From Pseudomonas sp. MWU16-30317 (GTDB lineage: Bacteria; Pseudomonadota; Gammaproteobacteria; Pseudomonadales; Pseudomonadaceae), in NCBI RefSeq assembly GCF_020515695.1, contig NZ_JAIWJA010000007.1, positions 62,001 through 126,000 on the forward strand: 64,000 bases of DNA, in the 5' to 3' direction. Under the pieces are notes generated by a model that worked only from the letters and a program-made list of their open reading frames with translations, searched no databases and was not told where the DNA came from. Positions 51,993-60,404 of this stretch are shown here, piece by piece (within the stretch, counting starts at the first letter, position 1; every line of letters starts with the position of its first letter). Made by a program: the position numbers and the translations under genes.

Positions 51993-53426
51993 TTAGCTAG
52001 CGAACAAAAACGCCTCGACGTCCATGCCCGCGTCGCGCATCTGCGCCAGTTTGTAACGCAAGGTACGGGGGCTGATACCCAGGCGCTCGGCCGCCTCCTT
52101 GCGCCGTCCGCGTTCGGTGCGCAGGGTATCGATGATGACCTCGAATTCGCGTCGCCGCAGATCGTCACCCAGGCCGCTGACGGCCTGAGGTTCATCTTCC
52201 GCCTTGCTTGTCGGGATTGAAACATTGGGAGCGCGCAACAAGGCAGGGGCCCCGACCGGCGGCAGGTGAACACTGCCGATAGGCCCGGCCAGGCAGAAGT
52301 CCTCAGCCCGGATCACCCCGCCCTGCTGCAGGATCAGCGCACGTTGAATGGCGTTGTCCAGTTCGCGCACATTACCGGGCCAGGCGTAACTGACCAGGCA
52401 GTCTTCAGCGTCCTCGCACAGCCGCACGGGCGCATGCTTCATTTTATTGACGTGCTTGGCCAGCAGCCGCTCGGCCAGTGGCAAAATATCGGCGGTCCGC
52501 TCGCGCAAGGGCTTCCACGCCAAGGGGAAAACCGACAGACGATAGTAGAGGTCTTCGCGAAAACGCCCGGCCGCCACTTCCCCGGCCAGATCACGGTTGG
52601 TGGTGGCGATCACACGGATGTCGAGGGTAATCGGCTTGCGCCCACCCACTCGTTCCACTTCCCGCTCTTGCAGCACCCGCAGCAGCTTGGCTTGCAGGCC
52701 CAAGGGCATTTCGGAAATCTCGTCGAGCAACAGGGTACCGCCGTCCGCTTGCTCGAATTTGCCCGCCTGGGCAGCGATGGCGCCCGTGAACGAACCTTTC
52801 TCGTGGCCGAACAAGGTGGCCTCGAGCATGTTATCGGGGATGGCTGCACAGTTGATCGCTACAAATGGCTGAGTGGCGCGCCCCGATTGTAGATGAATGT
52901 AGCGGGCCAGCACTTCCTTGCCGGTGCCGGATTCGCCGGAAATCAACACGGTCGAATCGCTGCGGGCAACGCGTGCTGCCAGTTCGAGCAATTGTGCGCT
53001 GGCCGGCTCTTGCGCCACCGGACCGTCACCGTCGTTATTCTGCACGCTGCCCAAGGCGTGGCGCGCCACCAGATCGAGCAATGTGCGAGGCTCGAACGGC
53101 TTGACCAGATAATCCGCCGCCCCTTGGCGCATGGCGTCGACCGCACGCTCGACGGCGCCATGGGCCGTCATCAACAGTACCGGCAATTGCGGCTGCAAGG
53201 CACGCAGACGTGCCAACAGTTGATGGCCATCCATGCCGGGCATGTTGACATCGCTGATCACCAACCCGAACGCTTCGCCGGTCACCGCCTGCAAGGCGTC
53301 CTCTGCGCAGCTCACGGCGCGGTAGGCGCAGCCGCCCAGTTCGAGGGTATCGCCGAGGGCTTCGCGCAGGGCGCGGTCATCCTCGACCAGCAATACCTTG
53401 ATTTCTCTCTGGCCTGTGGCTTGCAT
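51993..53426 (-). CDS. fleR: Sigma54-dependent response regulator FleR
   Basis: 477 residues: REC domain with D59 (LVISDVNMPGMDG), AAA+ domain with Walker A GESGTGKEV (164-172) and Walker B GGTLLLDEISEM, and a Fis-type HTH (RRKEAAERLGISPRTLRYKLAQM). The sigma54-contacting loop reads GSFTGA (211-216), not the usual GAFTGA. It activates class III genes such as fliEFGHIJ under FleS. It starts five bases after the fleS stop. Confidence 0.95.
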   Translation of the reverse strand: MQATGQREIKVLLVEDDRALREALGDTLELGGCAYRAVSCAEDALQAVTGEAFGLVISDVNMPGMDGHQLLARLRALQPQLPVLLMTAHGAVERAVDAMRQGAADYLVKPFEPRTLLDLVARHALGSVQNNDGDGPVAQEPASAQLLELAARVARSDSTVLISGESGTGKEVLARYIHLQSGRATQPFVAINCAAIPDNMLEATLFGHEKGSFTGAIAAQAGKFEQADGGTLLLDEISEMPLGLQAKLLRVLQEREVERVGGRKPITLDIRVIATTNRDLAGEVAAGRFREDLYYRLSVFPLAWKPLRERTADILPLAERLLAKHVNKMKHAPVRLCEDAEDCLVSYAWPGNVRELDNAIQRALILQQGGVIRAEDFCLAGPIGSVHLPPVGAPALLRAPNVSIPTSKAEDEPQAVSGLGDDLRRREFEVIIDTLRTERGRRKEAAERLGISPRTLRYKLAQMRDAGMDVEAFLFAS

Positions 53427-53431
53427 CGACC

Positions 53432-54643
53432 TTACTCCTGAGTGGCGAACAGCGGCAGCGTCACCATGGCGCGGGTGCCGCGGCCAGGACGCGAGCGCAG
53501 TTGCAACTCGCCCTGGTGCGCACGCGCCACGGCCTTGACGACTGCCAGCCCGAGGCCGGTGCCAGTCGTCTTGGTAGTAAAGAAGGGTTCGCCCAGACGC
53601 GCCAGGGTCTTTGCATCGATGCCGCTACCGCTGTCGGTGACGCACAGGCGCAAGGTATTGGCGCGTCGATACAGGTGCACCTTGATCCGCGCCTGGCCGC
53701 CACTGGCCTGCACCGCGTTTTCGATCAGGTTGAGCACGGTGCCGACCAGCGTATCGCGGTTGCACAGCAGCTCGCCCTGCACAATATCGCACTGCCAACG
53801 TACCTGCTGGCCCTCGAGCTGAACATGAGCGGCCTCTCGCAACGCGTCGAACAGCGCGTCCGGCGTCAAACGATCGTTGAGCGGCAGCTCGCCACGGGCG
53901 AACACCAACATGTCACGCACCTGGTGCTCGAGTTCGTGCAGGCGCTCCTTGAGTCGCCCGGCAAAGCGCTGCTGGGTCTCGGCCGGCAGGATCTGTTCGG
54001 TGAGGTGGCTGGCGTACAGCAGTGCCGCCGACAGCGGCGTGCGGATCTGGTGCGCGAGTGATGCGACCATGCGCCCCAGCGAGGACAGCCGCTCGTGGCG
54101 GGCCAGTTCGCCCTGCAGGCGGCGGGTTTCCGTCAGGTCGTTGAGCAGCACCAACTGACCCGGTTCGGCGTCCAGCGAACGGGTGGCGATCGACAGCCGC
54201 CGACCATCCTTGAGGGATATCTCGTGACCGTCATCCTCGCGTGGCGAGAAGCAGCGACTGATCACATTGCGCCACAATTCGCCCTCCAGAGGCTCCCCTA
54301 GCAAGTCGGCCGCCGCCGGGTTGGCCTCGCGTACCTGGCCGTGGGAATCAATGACGATCACGCCCCCCGGCAGCAGGTTAAGCAGACTCTGCAAGCGGTT
54401 GGCGATGACTTCTTTCTCCGCCAGTTCGGCCATGCGCTGAGCACTCACCACCGCCAGCTCGCCCTTGAGTTCAGCGACCCGGGTTTCGAGCAGGCTGTAG
54501 GACTCGCTGAGCTGGCTGGACACCTGGTTGAACAGCGCAAACGCCTGCTCCAGGCTAGGCCGTTCGGCAGCCTGCGGGTCAGGAATGGCGGTGGCTGTGA
54601 AGCCAGCTGGCGGGATCGAAGACATGGGGGCGGCCTGGGACAT
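53432..54643 (-). CDS. fleS: Sensor histidine kinase FleS
   Basis: 403 residues, without TM helices (cytoplasmic). A coiled region (about 30-90), a PAS domain (LNLLPGGVIVIDSHGQVREANPAAADLLGEPL), HisKA with H198 (SLAHQIRTPLSAALLY), and HATPase with NLIENAVQA, DSGSGID and FFTTKTTGTGLGLAVVK. It phosphorylates FleR. Sigma54 promoter at 54696-54712. Confidence 0.95.
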   Translation of the reverse strand: MSQAAPMSSIPPAGFTATAIPDPQAAERPSLEQAFALFNQVSSQLSESYSLLETRVAELKGELAVVSAQRMAELAEKEVIANRLQSLLNLLPGGVIVIDSHGQVREANPAAADLLGEPLEGELWRNVISRCFSPREDDGHEISLKDGRRLSIATRSLDAEPGQLVLLNDLTETRRLQGELARHERLSSLGRMVASLAHQIRTPLSAALLYASHLTEQILPAETQQRFAGRLKERLHELEHQVRDMLVFARGELPLNDRLTPDALFDALREAAHVQLEGQQVRWQCDIVQGELLCNRDTLVGTVLNLIENAVQASGGQARIKVHLYRRANTLRLCVTDSGSGIDAKTLARLGEPFFTTKTTGTGLGLAVVKAVARAHQGELQLRSRPGRGTRAMVTLPLFATQE

Positions 54644-54695
54644 CTTGCTCTCTCATGTGGGCTCACCGTCAAAAACGGTATCGTCCTTGAGACAT

Positions 54696-54712
54696 AGCAA
54701 TAGCCGTGCCGG
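54696..54712 (-). promoter_or_regulatory. Putative sigma54 promoter of fleSR
   Basis: CCGGCACGGCTATTGCT on the minus strand: GG-N10-GC with TTGCT; the T before GGCAC is C. About 55 bases upstream of fleS. FleQ-dependent control is expected. Confidence 0.7.
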
Positions 54713-54836
54713 AACATTTGGACTGTGACAGGGTTCGCAAACTGCTTTGCATCAAACAGCTTACAAAGTAGAAATTCCCAATGAAATCAGGTACTTGTAG
54801 GGGCGCCAGAAAGGCGTTGGAGAGGGGCAATAAAAC

Positions 54837-54880
54837 CTTGCATGACCACCGGTCCGCTATCGCTACCGGTGGTCTGCAAG
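54837..54880 (-). terminator. Hairpin terminator downstream of fleQ
   Basis: GACCACCGGT (54844-54853) and ACCGGTGGTC (54865-54874) form a perfect ten-base stem, extended by TTGCA/TGCAA. On the minus strand it is followed by GTTTTATTG. It ends 14 bases past... the fleQ stop side, between fleQ and the fleS promoter. Confidence 0.7.
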
Positions 54881-54887
54881 TCTGGCG

Positions 54888-56369
54888 TCAATCCTCCGAC
54901 TGATCGTCGCCTTCACCGTTACCGCGACTCATGCCGTATTTGCGCATTTTTTCCACCAATGTGGTACGGCGGATACGCAAGCGTTCGGCAGCCCGGGCAA
55001 CGATGCCATTAGCGTCGTCCAGCGCTTGCTGGATCAGACCTTGCTCGAGGCCACCGAGGTAGTCCTTGAGGTCCAGGCCTTCAGGCGGCAGCATGGCGCT
55101 GGAGGCGAAGTCCGGGGTGTGACCGTTGATGGCCACGCGTTCTTCGAGGTCGCTGCGCAGGCTGTCGACGAGTTGCTCGTCTTCGTCGTCGACGTAGCGG
55201 AATTTCTTCGGCAACTCGGCAACGCCGATCACACCATAGGGATGCATGATCGCCATGCGTTCCACCAGGTTGGCCAGTTCACGGACATTGCCCGGCCAGC
55301 CATGACGGCACAGCGACATGATCGCCGCAGAGTTGAAGCGAATCGAACCGCGCTTTTCGTGTTCCATGCGCGAGATCAGTTCGTTCATCAGCAACGGGAT
55401 GTCCTCGACGCGCTCGCGCAACGGGGCCATCTCGATGGGGAATACGTTGAGACGGTAATACAAGTCTTCGCGGAAGGTCCCGACCTCGATCATGCTCTCG
55501 AGGTTCTTGTGGGTCGCGGCAATGATCCGTACATCGATGCTCTGGGTCTTGTTGCTGCCTACACGCTCGAAGGTACGCTCCTGCAGTACACGCAGCAGCT
55601 TGACCTGCATCGGCAGCGGCATATCGCCAATCTCGTCGAGGAACAGCGTCCCGCCGTTGGCCAGCTCGAACCGCCCGGCGCGGCTGGTGATGGCGCCGGT
55701 GAATGCGCCCTTCTCGTGGCCGAACAGTTCGCTCTCGAGCAGCTCTGCCGGGATCGCCCCGCAGTTGACCGGCACGAATGGCGCGTCGCGGCGCTTGGAA
55801 TGGTAGTGCAAGTTGCGCGCGACCACTTCCTTGCCGGTACCGGACTCGCCGAGGATCAGCACGCTGGCGTCGGTATCGGCCACTTGCTGCATCATCTGCC
55901 GTACATGCTGGATGGCACGGCTGGTGCCGACCAGGCTGCGGAACAGATTGGGCTCGCGCTGACGTCCACGCTCACGGGCCTGGTCGTACATCTCGCGATA
56001 GACCTGGGCGCGATGCAGGGAGTCCAGCAGCTTGCTGTAGCTGGGCGGCATTTCAAGGCTGGAGAGGACGCGGCGACGCTGGTCGTCAGGCAATTCGGCC
56101 GGCGAGACATCCGACAGCAGGAGCACCGGGAGGAATTCATCCCACGTGCCCAAGGTCTTGACCAGGGCCTGCAAGCCGCCCGGAGCAGTCACTGCGCCGA
56201 TCAGTACGCACAGGACCTCACGACTGGAGCCCAGCCCTTCGACCGAGTGCTGCCAATCCTGACTGGAGCAGGACAGGTTGTCTTCGCCGAGGAAATTAAG
56301 AATGACCGCGAGGTCGCGCCGACGGACGTTATCGTCATCGATCAGCAGGATTTTGGTTTCACGCCACAT
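54888..56369 (-). CDS. fleQ: Flagellar master regulator FleQ
   Basis: 493 residues. The N-terminal REC-like (FleQ) domain has no aspartate at the usual phosphorylation position (around V56-I57-G58), as known for FleQ. AAA+ domain: Walker A GESGTGKEV with K180, GAFTGA at 221-226, Walker B GGTLFLDEIGD. C-terminal Fis-type HTH (ARAAERLRIRRTTLVEKMRKYGMS). It activates sigma54 flagellar promoters and is inhibited by FleN; in P. aeruginosa it also binds c-di-GMP and controls exopolysaccharide genes. It has a sigma70-like promoter at 56474-56502. Confidence 0.96.
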   Translation of the reverse strand: MWRETKILLIDDDNVRRRDLAVILNFLGEDNLSCSSQDWQHSVEGLGSSREVLCVLIGAVTAPGGLQALVKTLGTWDEFLPVLLLSDVSPAELPDDQRRRVLSSLEMPPSYSKLLDSLHRAQVYREMYDQARERGRQREPNLFRSLVGTSRAIQHVRQMMQQVADTDASVLILGESGTGKEVVARNLHYHSKRRDAPFVPVNCGAIPAELLESELFGHEKGAFTGAITSRAGRFELANGGTLFLDEIGDMPLPMQVKLLRVLQERTFERVGSNKTQSIDVRIIAATHKNLESMIEVGTFREDLYYRLNVFPIEMAPLRERVEDIPLLMNELISRMEHEKRGSIRFNSAAIMSLCRHGWPGNVRELANLVERMAIMHPYGVIGVAELPKKFRYVDDEDEQLVDSLRSDLEERVAINGHTPDFASSAMLPPEGLDLKDYLGGLEQGLIQQALDDANGIVARAAERLRIRRTTLVEKMRKYGMSRGNGEGDDQSED

Positions 56370-56433
56370 GCAATAGCAACTTCCCTAGTCAACTCGACGC
56401 CCAGAAGGGGCTAGCTCGACGTATTTGGAGGCC

Positions 56434-56458
56434 GGTTCAGCTCTTTGACGACTGAACC
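56434..56458. promoter_or_regulatory. Seven-base inverted repeat in the fleQ leader
   Basis: GGTTCAG (56434-56440) and CTGAACC (56452-56458) are exact inverted copies 11 bases apart, just downstream of the predicted fleQ start point. Candidate operator or mRNA hairpin; no binder identified. Confidence 0.4.
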
Positions 56459-56473
56459 TTGCCAACAGCCACT

Positions 56474-56502
56474 AGTAAAGTCAAAAAAATGGTCATAGTC
56501 AA
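56474..56502 (-). promoter_or_regulatory. Putative sigma70 promoter of fleQ
   Basis: Minus strand -35 TTGACT (56497-56502), 17 bases, -10 TTTACT (56474-56479), about 100 bases upstream of the ATG. A vegetative promoter fits the top of the flagellar hierarchy. Confidence 0.55.
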
Positions 56503-56538
56503 ATTTATGGCGACTTTAGTACCCACTTTCAAACACGA

Positions 56539-56841
56539 CTAGCCGAACAAATGGTATACCTTCGCCGCGTTGTTCGCTTGGCGAATCTGCATGACCTCGT
56601 CAAACAAGGCTTGACGTTCGCCCGTCGCGGCGTCGATCACGGTTTTGTAGACAAAAAGCAGTTTTTCCAGACTGTTACGTATTTCACCCTCATGCGCCTT
56701 GAGGTCGGGTGCCCCCGTCAACGCGTCGACGCAATCGCGGCACGCGAGATCAAGCTGGGCGATAGTCGACCAGTCACGACGCTCCAGCGCGCCCTCCATC
56801 GCTTCGCGGGTTTCTTCGATACGCTGCATTGCAACCGACAT
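56539..56841 (-). CDS. fliT: FliT-like flagellar assembly protein
   Basis: 100 residues from ATG 56841 (MSVAMQRIEETREAMEGALERRDWSTIAQLDLACRDCVD), with GAGG about eight bases upstream. Longer in-frame starts at 56877 and 56913 are possible; the latter overlaps fliS. Helical and small, it fits the FliT group, which chaperones FliD. It follows fliS by 49 bases from this start. The C-terminus NNAAKVYHLFG is typical of Pseudomonas FliT-like proteins. Confidence 0.8.
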   Translation of the reverse strand: MSVAMQRIEETREAMEGALERRDWSTIAQLDLACRDCVDALTGAPDLKAHEGEIRNSLEKLLFVYKTVIDAATGERQALFDEVMQIRQANNAAKVYHLFG

Positions 56842-56890
56842 GGCGGAGACCTCAGGGGCTTGCGGACTGTCAGGCATCTTGAACACCGGA

Positions 56891-57277
56891 CTATGCGACA
56901 GGAGCGATGGCATCCCAACCTTCCTTGACCGTGATCATCAGGCCAGCGACTTCGTCGATGATCTTGGGATCGGTCTTGATATTGGCTTCAGTCAAGCGCG
57001 TCATCATGTAGGTGTAGAGGCTATCGACACGGGCCACTTGCTGGGCCGAGTTGGTCATGTCCAGGCCTTCACGCAGGCCGCCGATCAGGGCGACGGCACG
57101 AGTGATCGCCAGGCCTTTGCCGGGCACATCCTTGCGTGCGATGGCGCCTTTGGCCTGGGCCAGGCGATCGAGCACGCCTTGCATCAACATTTGCACCAGA
57201 CGATGAGGACTGGCCTCGGAAGTCTGCGCCTGAGCAGTGACGTTCTGGTATTGCCGAAGAGCTCGCATCGGGTTCAT
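56891..57277 (-). CDS. fliS: Flagellin chaperone FliS
   Basis: 128 residues, all-helical. Starts NPMRALRQYQNVTAQAQTSEASPHRLVQMLMQGVLDRLAQAKGAI, which is the FliS signature. It keeps flagellin unfolded for export. Own transcription start seems likely: fliD upstream ends in a terminator (57357-57393), and a FliA-type box is at 57319-57345. Confidence 0.95.
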   Translation of the reverse strand: MNPMRALRQYQNVTAQAQTSEASPHRLVQMLMQGVLDRLAQAKGAIARKDVPGKGLAITRAVALIGGLREGLDMTNSAQQVARVDSLYTYMMTRLTEANIKTDPKIIDEVAGLMITVKEGWDAIAPVA

Positions 57278-57318
57278 TTGCTTGCCTCACCACAACTGAA
57301 GTGACTTGTATATTCTCT

Positions 57319-57345
57319 GTATCGACGCAAAGCGACAATACTTTA
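57319..57345 (-). promoter_or_regulatory. Putative FliA (sigma28) promoter of fliST
   Basis: TAAAG, 14 bases, GTCGATAC on the minus strand, close to TCAAG-N14-GCCGATA and to the enteric TAAAG form. It is 42 bases upstream of fliS and just past the fliD terminator. Confidence 0.6.
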
Positions 57346-57356
57346 GCCAAAAAGTC

Positions 57357-57393
57357 AAAAGCCCGGCACATGTCTGCACATGGCCGGGCTTTT
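57357..57393 (-). terminator. Rho-independent terminator of fliD
   Basis: AAAAGCCCGGC and GCCGGGCTTTT arms with an inner CATGT/ACATG pairing; followed by further T on the minus strand. The stem is symmetric enough to work both ways. Confidence 0.85.
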
Positions 57394-57404
57394 GCTGAAC
57401 GACA

Positions 57405-58802
57405 TCAGGATTTCGAAGCGTTCAAGCTATCGAAGAACGACGTGATGCTGGTGGCCTGCGCTTTCATCTGACCTACCAGGGTGTCCATGGCGTTGTACTT
57501 GGCCGTGAGGGTTGCCGTGAACGATTCGACGTGCAGGTCCAATGCGGTCTGCTTGTCGGCCAGGTCCGACTTGGTCTTGTTCAGCTGAGTGCTGCGCTGA
57601 TCAAGAATGCCTCCCGTCTGCGTATACGGAGTCAATACCGCGGTCATTTTTGCAACCACACCGTTGGTACCGGAGAACATCGCCTGCACCTTGCTGCCCA
57701 GCCCCTTATCGGTCATGGCAGTGCTGAACGCGGTGCTGTCGAATTTCAGCTGGCCGGTGGTGAAGTCAGTGGTGATACCCAGCTGCGACAGCACCGTCAG
57801 GCTCCCTGAAGTCGTACTAGGCGTCGTCAGCACACTGCTCAACGCGGCCTTCAACGAGCGCGGGAGCGAATCGCCTGTCAACGCACCACTGACTACGTTG
57901 CCGTCAGTGTCGGTCGTGGTGGCCGTCAGCGAATTCACCGCCGTGAGCAGCGTGTTGTAGGCGGTCACAAACGACTGAAGCGAGGATTGCAGCCCGGAGG
58001 TGTTGGTGGCCACGGTAACGGTCGCCGGATTGCCGACGTTGGTTGCCGTCAACGTCATGCTGATGCCGCCGATCGCACTGCTGACGGTATTGCTGGAGCT
58101 GGTCACGGACAAGCCATCGACCGTCAGCGTGGCGTCCCCGCCCTGAGTGATGTATCCACCCGCCGAGCTGGAACTGGAGAACGCAGTGGTGCCATCGACC
58201 GCCAGCTCGGGGATCCCGCTCATGGTCAGGTTGTTGCCCGCCCCCGTGGTCGAGGAGGTCAATACCAACCGCGAACCACTGGTGTCGGTGATGATGTTGG
58301 CAGTAATGCCTTTGGACTGCAGCGAGCTGTTGATCGAGTCACGCACCGTCTGCAGAGTTGCGCCGGAACCGACCGCCACGCTGTAGTTAGTGCCATTTTG
58401 ACTGATCTGCAAGGTACCACTCGAAATAGCACTGGCTGAACCGCCAGAGAACGACGCGCTGGCTATTTTCGATGCGGTCGCCAGCTTTGACACTTCAATG
58501 CTGTAACTACCGGCCACGGCAGTGTTGTCCGCCGTCGCAGTAATTGTGCTGCTCGATGACGTCGCGGCAAACGCGTTGAAAGCCGGAGTAGTGGTACTGC
58601 CCAGGGTGGTCAAAGCGGTTTGATACGCAGCCATGGCACTCTTGAGCGTGCCGACAGCCGAAATGCTCGCGGTGTTCTGTGTGGTGCCAGTCGTGATCTG
58701 CGTCTGCGCCGCCAGCTTGTCCGAGTCGACAAGAGCGGACACGATCGAGTTGATATCCAGACCCGAGCCCAGGCCCGTGGATGTGGTAATAGGACTCGTC
58801 AT
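57405..58802 (-). CDS. fliD: Flagellar filament cap protein FliD
   Basis: 465 residues. The N-terminal TTSTGLGSGLDINSIVSALVDSD is the FliD opening. Middle region is Ser/Thr/Gly-rich; a C-terminal coiled coil (LTPYTQTGGILDQRSTQLNKTKSDLADKQTALDLHVESF) and MDTLVGQMKAQATSITSFFDSLNAS complete it. It caps the filament and promotes flagellin folding; in P. aeruginosa the type is also an adhesin for mucin. Confidence 0.95.
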   Translation of the reverse strand: MTSPITTSTGLGSGLDINSIVSALVDSDKLAAQTQITTGTTQNTASISAVGTLKSAMAAYQTALTTLGSTTTPAFNAFAATSSSSTITATADNTAVAGSYSIEVSKLATASKIASASFSGGSASAISSGTLQISQNGTNYSVAVGSGATLQTVRDSINSSLQSKGITANIITDTSGSRLVLTSSTTGAGNNLTMSGIPELAVDGTTAFSSSSSAGGYITQGGDATLTVDGLSVTSSSNTVSSAIGGISMTLTATNVGNPATVTVATNTSGLQSSLQSFVTAYNTLLTAVNSLTATTTDTDGNVVSGALTGDSLPRSLKAALSSVLTTPSTTSGSLTVLSQLGITTDFTTGQLKFDSTAFSTAMTDKGLGSKVQAMFSGTNGVVAKMTAVLTPYTQTGGILDQRSTQLNKTKSDLADKQTALDLHVESFTATLTAKYNAMDTLVGQMKAQATSITSFFDSLNASKS

Positions 58803-58863
58803 GTGGATCTCCTAGAATTATCGCCGGTCTTTTGACCTGCGCACGCCTGCGTATCAGCGTGAA

Positions 58864-58879
58864 AACACTTTGCGTGCCA
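58864..58879 (-). promoter_or_regulatory. Candidate sigma54 promoter of fliD (weak -12)
   Basis: TGGCACGCAAAGTGTT on the minus strand has a perfect -24 TGGCACG but GTGTT in place of TTGCT at -12. It lies between flaG stop and fliD start, about 60 bases upstream. Confidence 0.4.
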
Positions 58880-58883
58880 GTTC

Positions 58884-59243
58884 TCAGACTTTGCCGTTGA
58901 ACAGCACGCTACCTTGCTTGCTCATGTTATCGGCCAGCTTGAGCGCTTCTTCAGTCGGCATCTGACGAATGACCTCGCCCGTCTCGGTGGACACCACCTT
59001 GACGATCGCAATGCCATGCACCTGATCAATAGAAAACTCCAGGTCACGCTCGGAAGCCTTGATGTACTGGTCGATCGCCTTGACGGCAGACTGAACATTC
59101 GCAGCGTTCACGGACGGATCCGCGGAGTCGGTAGAGGCCCCAGTGACGACAGTCGATACAAGCTTGTCGGCCGTACCGGTGGTTTCGCTCGAAGGCTGTG
59201 TCGCTGGTGTATAAGCAGTATTGAGCTTGACGTTCACGTCCAT
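58884..59243 (-). CDS. flaG: FlaG family flagellar protein
   Basis: 119 residues from ATG 59243 (MDVNVKLNTAYTPATQ), with GGAGG eight bases upstream. The C-terminal half has the FlaG pattern ERDLEFSIDQVHGIAIVKVVSTETGEVIRQMPTEEALKLADNMSKQ. FlaG affects filament length in several bacteria. It follows the fliC terminator closely, with no promoter recognised, so it may depend on readthrough. Confidence 0.9.
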   Translation of the reverse strand: MDVNVKLNTAYTPATQPSSETTGTADKLVSTVVTGASTDSADPSVNAANVQSAVKAIDQYIKASERDLEFSIDQVHGIAIVKVVSTETGEVIRQMPTEEALKLADNMSKQGSVLFNGKV

Positions 59244-59260
59244 TTGCAGGACCTCCAAAA

Positions 59261-59295
59261 GAAAAAAAGCGAGAGAGCACGCTGAGCGCCCTCTC
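59261..59295 (-). terminator. Rho-independent terminator of fliC
   Basis: Minus strand GAGAGGGCGC-TCAGC-GTGCTCTCTC (two G-T pairs) forms a ten-base stem followed by GCTTTTTTTC. Confidence 0.85.
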
Positions 59296-59322
59296 CCGCC
59301 GAAGCCTAAGCTTTAAACAGTC

Positions 59323-60174
59323 TTACTGGAGCAGTTTCAGTACAGCGGATGGCAGTTGGTTAGCCTGTGCCAGTACTGCGGTAGAAGCTTGCTGCAGAGT
59401 TTGCTGTTTGGTCAGGTTAGCAGTTTCCGAAGCGAAGTCGGTGTCCTGAATACGACCCAGTGCAGCAGTTGCGTTCTGGTTCACGTTTTGCAAGTTGGAG
59501 ATGGTGCTGGTCAGACGGTTTTGCGAAGCACCCAGGTTTGCACGAGTGGAGTTGATGGTCTGCAGAGCGGCGTCGATAGCGGTGATCGCAGCGGAGGTGT
59601 TCGCTGGAGCACTACCAGTAGTACCGCCAGTACCAGTGATCGAGATGCTGCTGCCGACACCCAGGGTGTTGGCGTCGAAGCTGGTGCTCAGGGTCAAGGT
59701 AATGGTGTTGGCCGAACCGGTGTTCGAACCGACTTGCAGGTTCATGGTGCCAGCCGAACCGTCCAGCAGGTTTTTGCCGTTGAGGTTGGTCGACGACGAG
59801 ATACGGGTCAATTCAGCCGACATCTGGGTGAATTCAGCGTTCAGTGCAACGCGGTCGCTGGAGCTGTTCGAGTCGTTCGCAGACTGCACGGCCAGTTCAC
59901 GCATACGCTGCAGGATCGAAGTCGATTCTTGCAGAGCGCCTTCAGCGGTCTGAGCCATCGAGATACCGTCGTTGGCGTTCTTGATTGCTACGGTCTGGCC
60001 ACGAATCTGGCTAGTTTCCTTGGTAGCGATCTGCAGGCCGGCGGCGTCATCTTTTGCGCTGTTGATTTTCAGGCCAGAAGACAGACGAGTCATGGAGGTG
60101 GTCAGAGCATCGGAAGCTTTGTTCAGGTTGTTTTGAACGGCCAAAGATGCAACGTTGGTGTTTACGCCTAACAT
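59323..60174 (-). CDS. fliC: Flagellin FliC (short type)
   Basis: 283 residues. Conserved D0/D1 N- and C-termini (NTNVASLAVQNNLNKASDAL; LAQANQLPSAVLKLLQ) and a short Ser/Thr/Gly-rich variable centre (about 140-200), with no D3 domain. Residues 29-50 are the flg22 region (RLSSGLKINSAKDDAAGL core), identical as far as I can recall to the form in plant-associated P. syringae. Abundant Ser/Thr in the centre fit O-glycosylation by the adjacent locus. SD CGAGGAATT precedes ATG. FliA promoter at 60250-60276, terminator at 59261-59295. Confidence 0.96.
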   Translation of the reverse strand: MLGVNTNVASLAVQNNLNKASDALTTSMTRLSSGLKINSAKDDAAGLQIATKETSQIRGQTVAIKNANDGISMAQTAEGALQESTSILQRMRELAVQSANDSNSSSDRVALNAEFTQMSAELTRISSSTNLNGKNLLDGSAGTMNLQVGSNTGSANTITLTLSTSFDANTLGVGSSISITGTGGTTGSAPANTSAAITAIDAALQTINSTRANLGASQNRLTSTISNLQNVNQNATAALGRIQDTDFASETANLTKQQTLQQASTAVLAQANQLPSAVLKLLQ

Positions 60175-60249
60175 AATGAATTCCTCGTGGTTTGGGTACT
60201 GGTCCGGCCCTGGCTACAGCCGGTGTGGCCTAGAGAACCTTCGTAATAG

Positions 60250-60276
60250 TTATCGTCGTGGTGGGCGTTTGCTTGA
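60250..60276 (-). promoter_or_regulatory. FliA (sigma28) promoter of fliC
   Basis: TCAAG (60272-60276), 14 bases, GACGATAA (60250-60257) on the minus strand; one mismatch in the -10 core from GCCGATA. About 75 bases upstream of the start codon. Confidence 0.8.
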
Positions 60277-60404
60277 GCCCTTTTTCAAAGTTTTTTTGCC
60301 GTTTTTGCCAGAACCCGTGTAAATCAAGGCCCCGAACAAACTTTGACGCCAAAAAAACTTTCACGACGATCCGTTGCCCTGTGAACCGCGTCACACTCCG
60401 AGGC

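Noticed and set aside
54888..56369. Loss of the phosphorylation Asp in FleQ as a finding
   Set aside because: This is a known property of FleQ proteins and not unusual.
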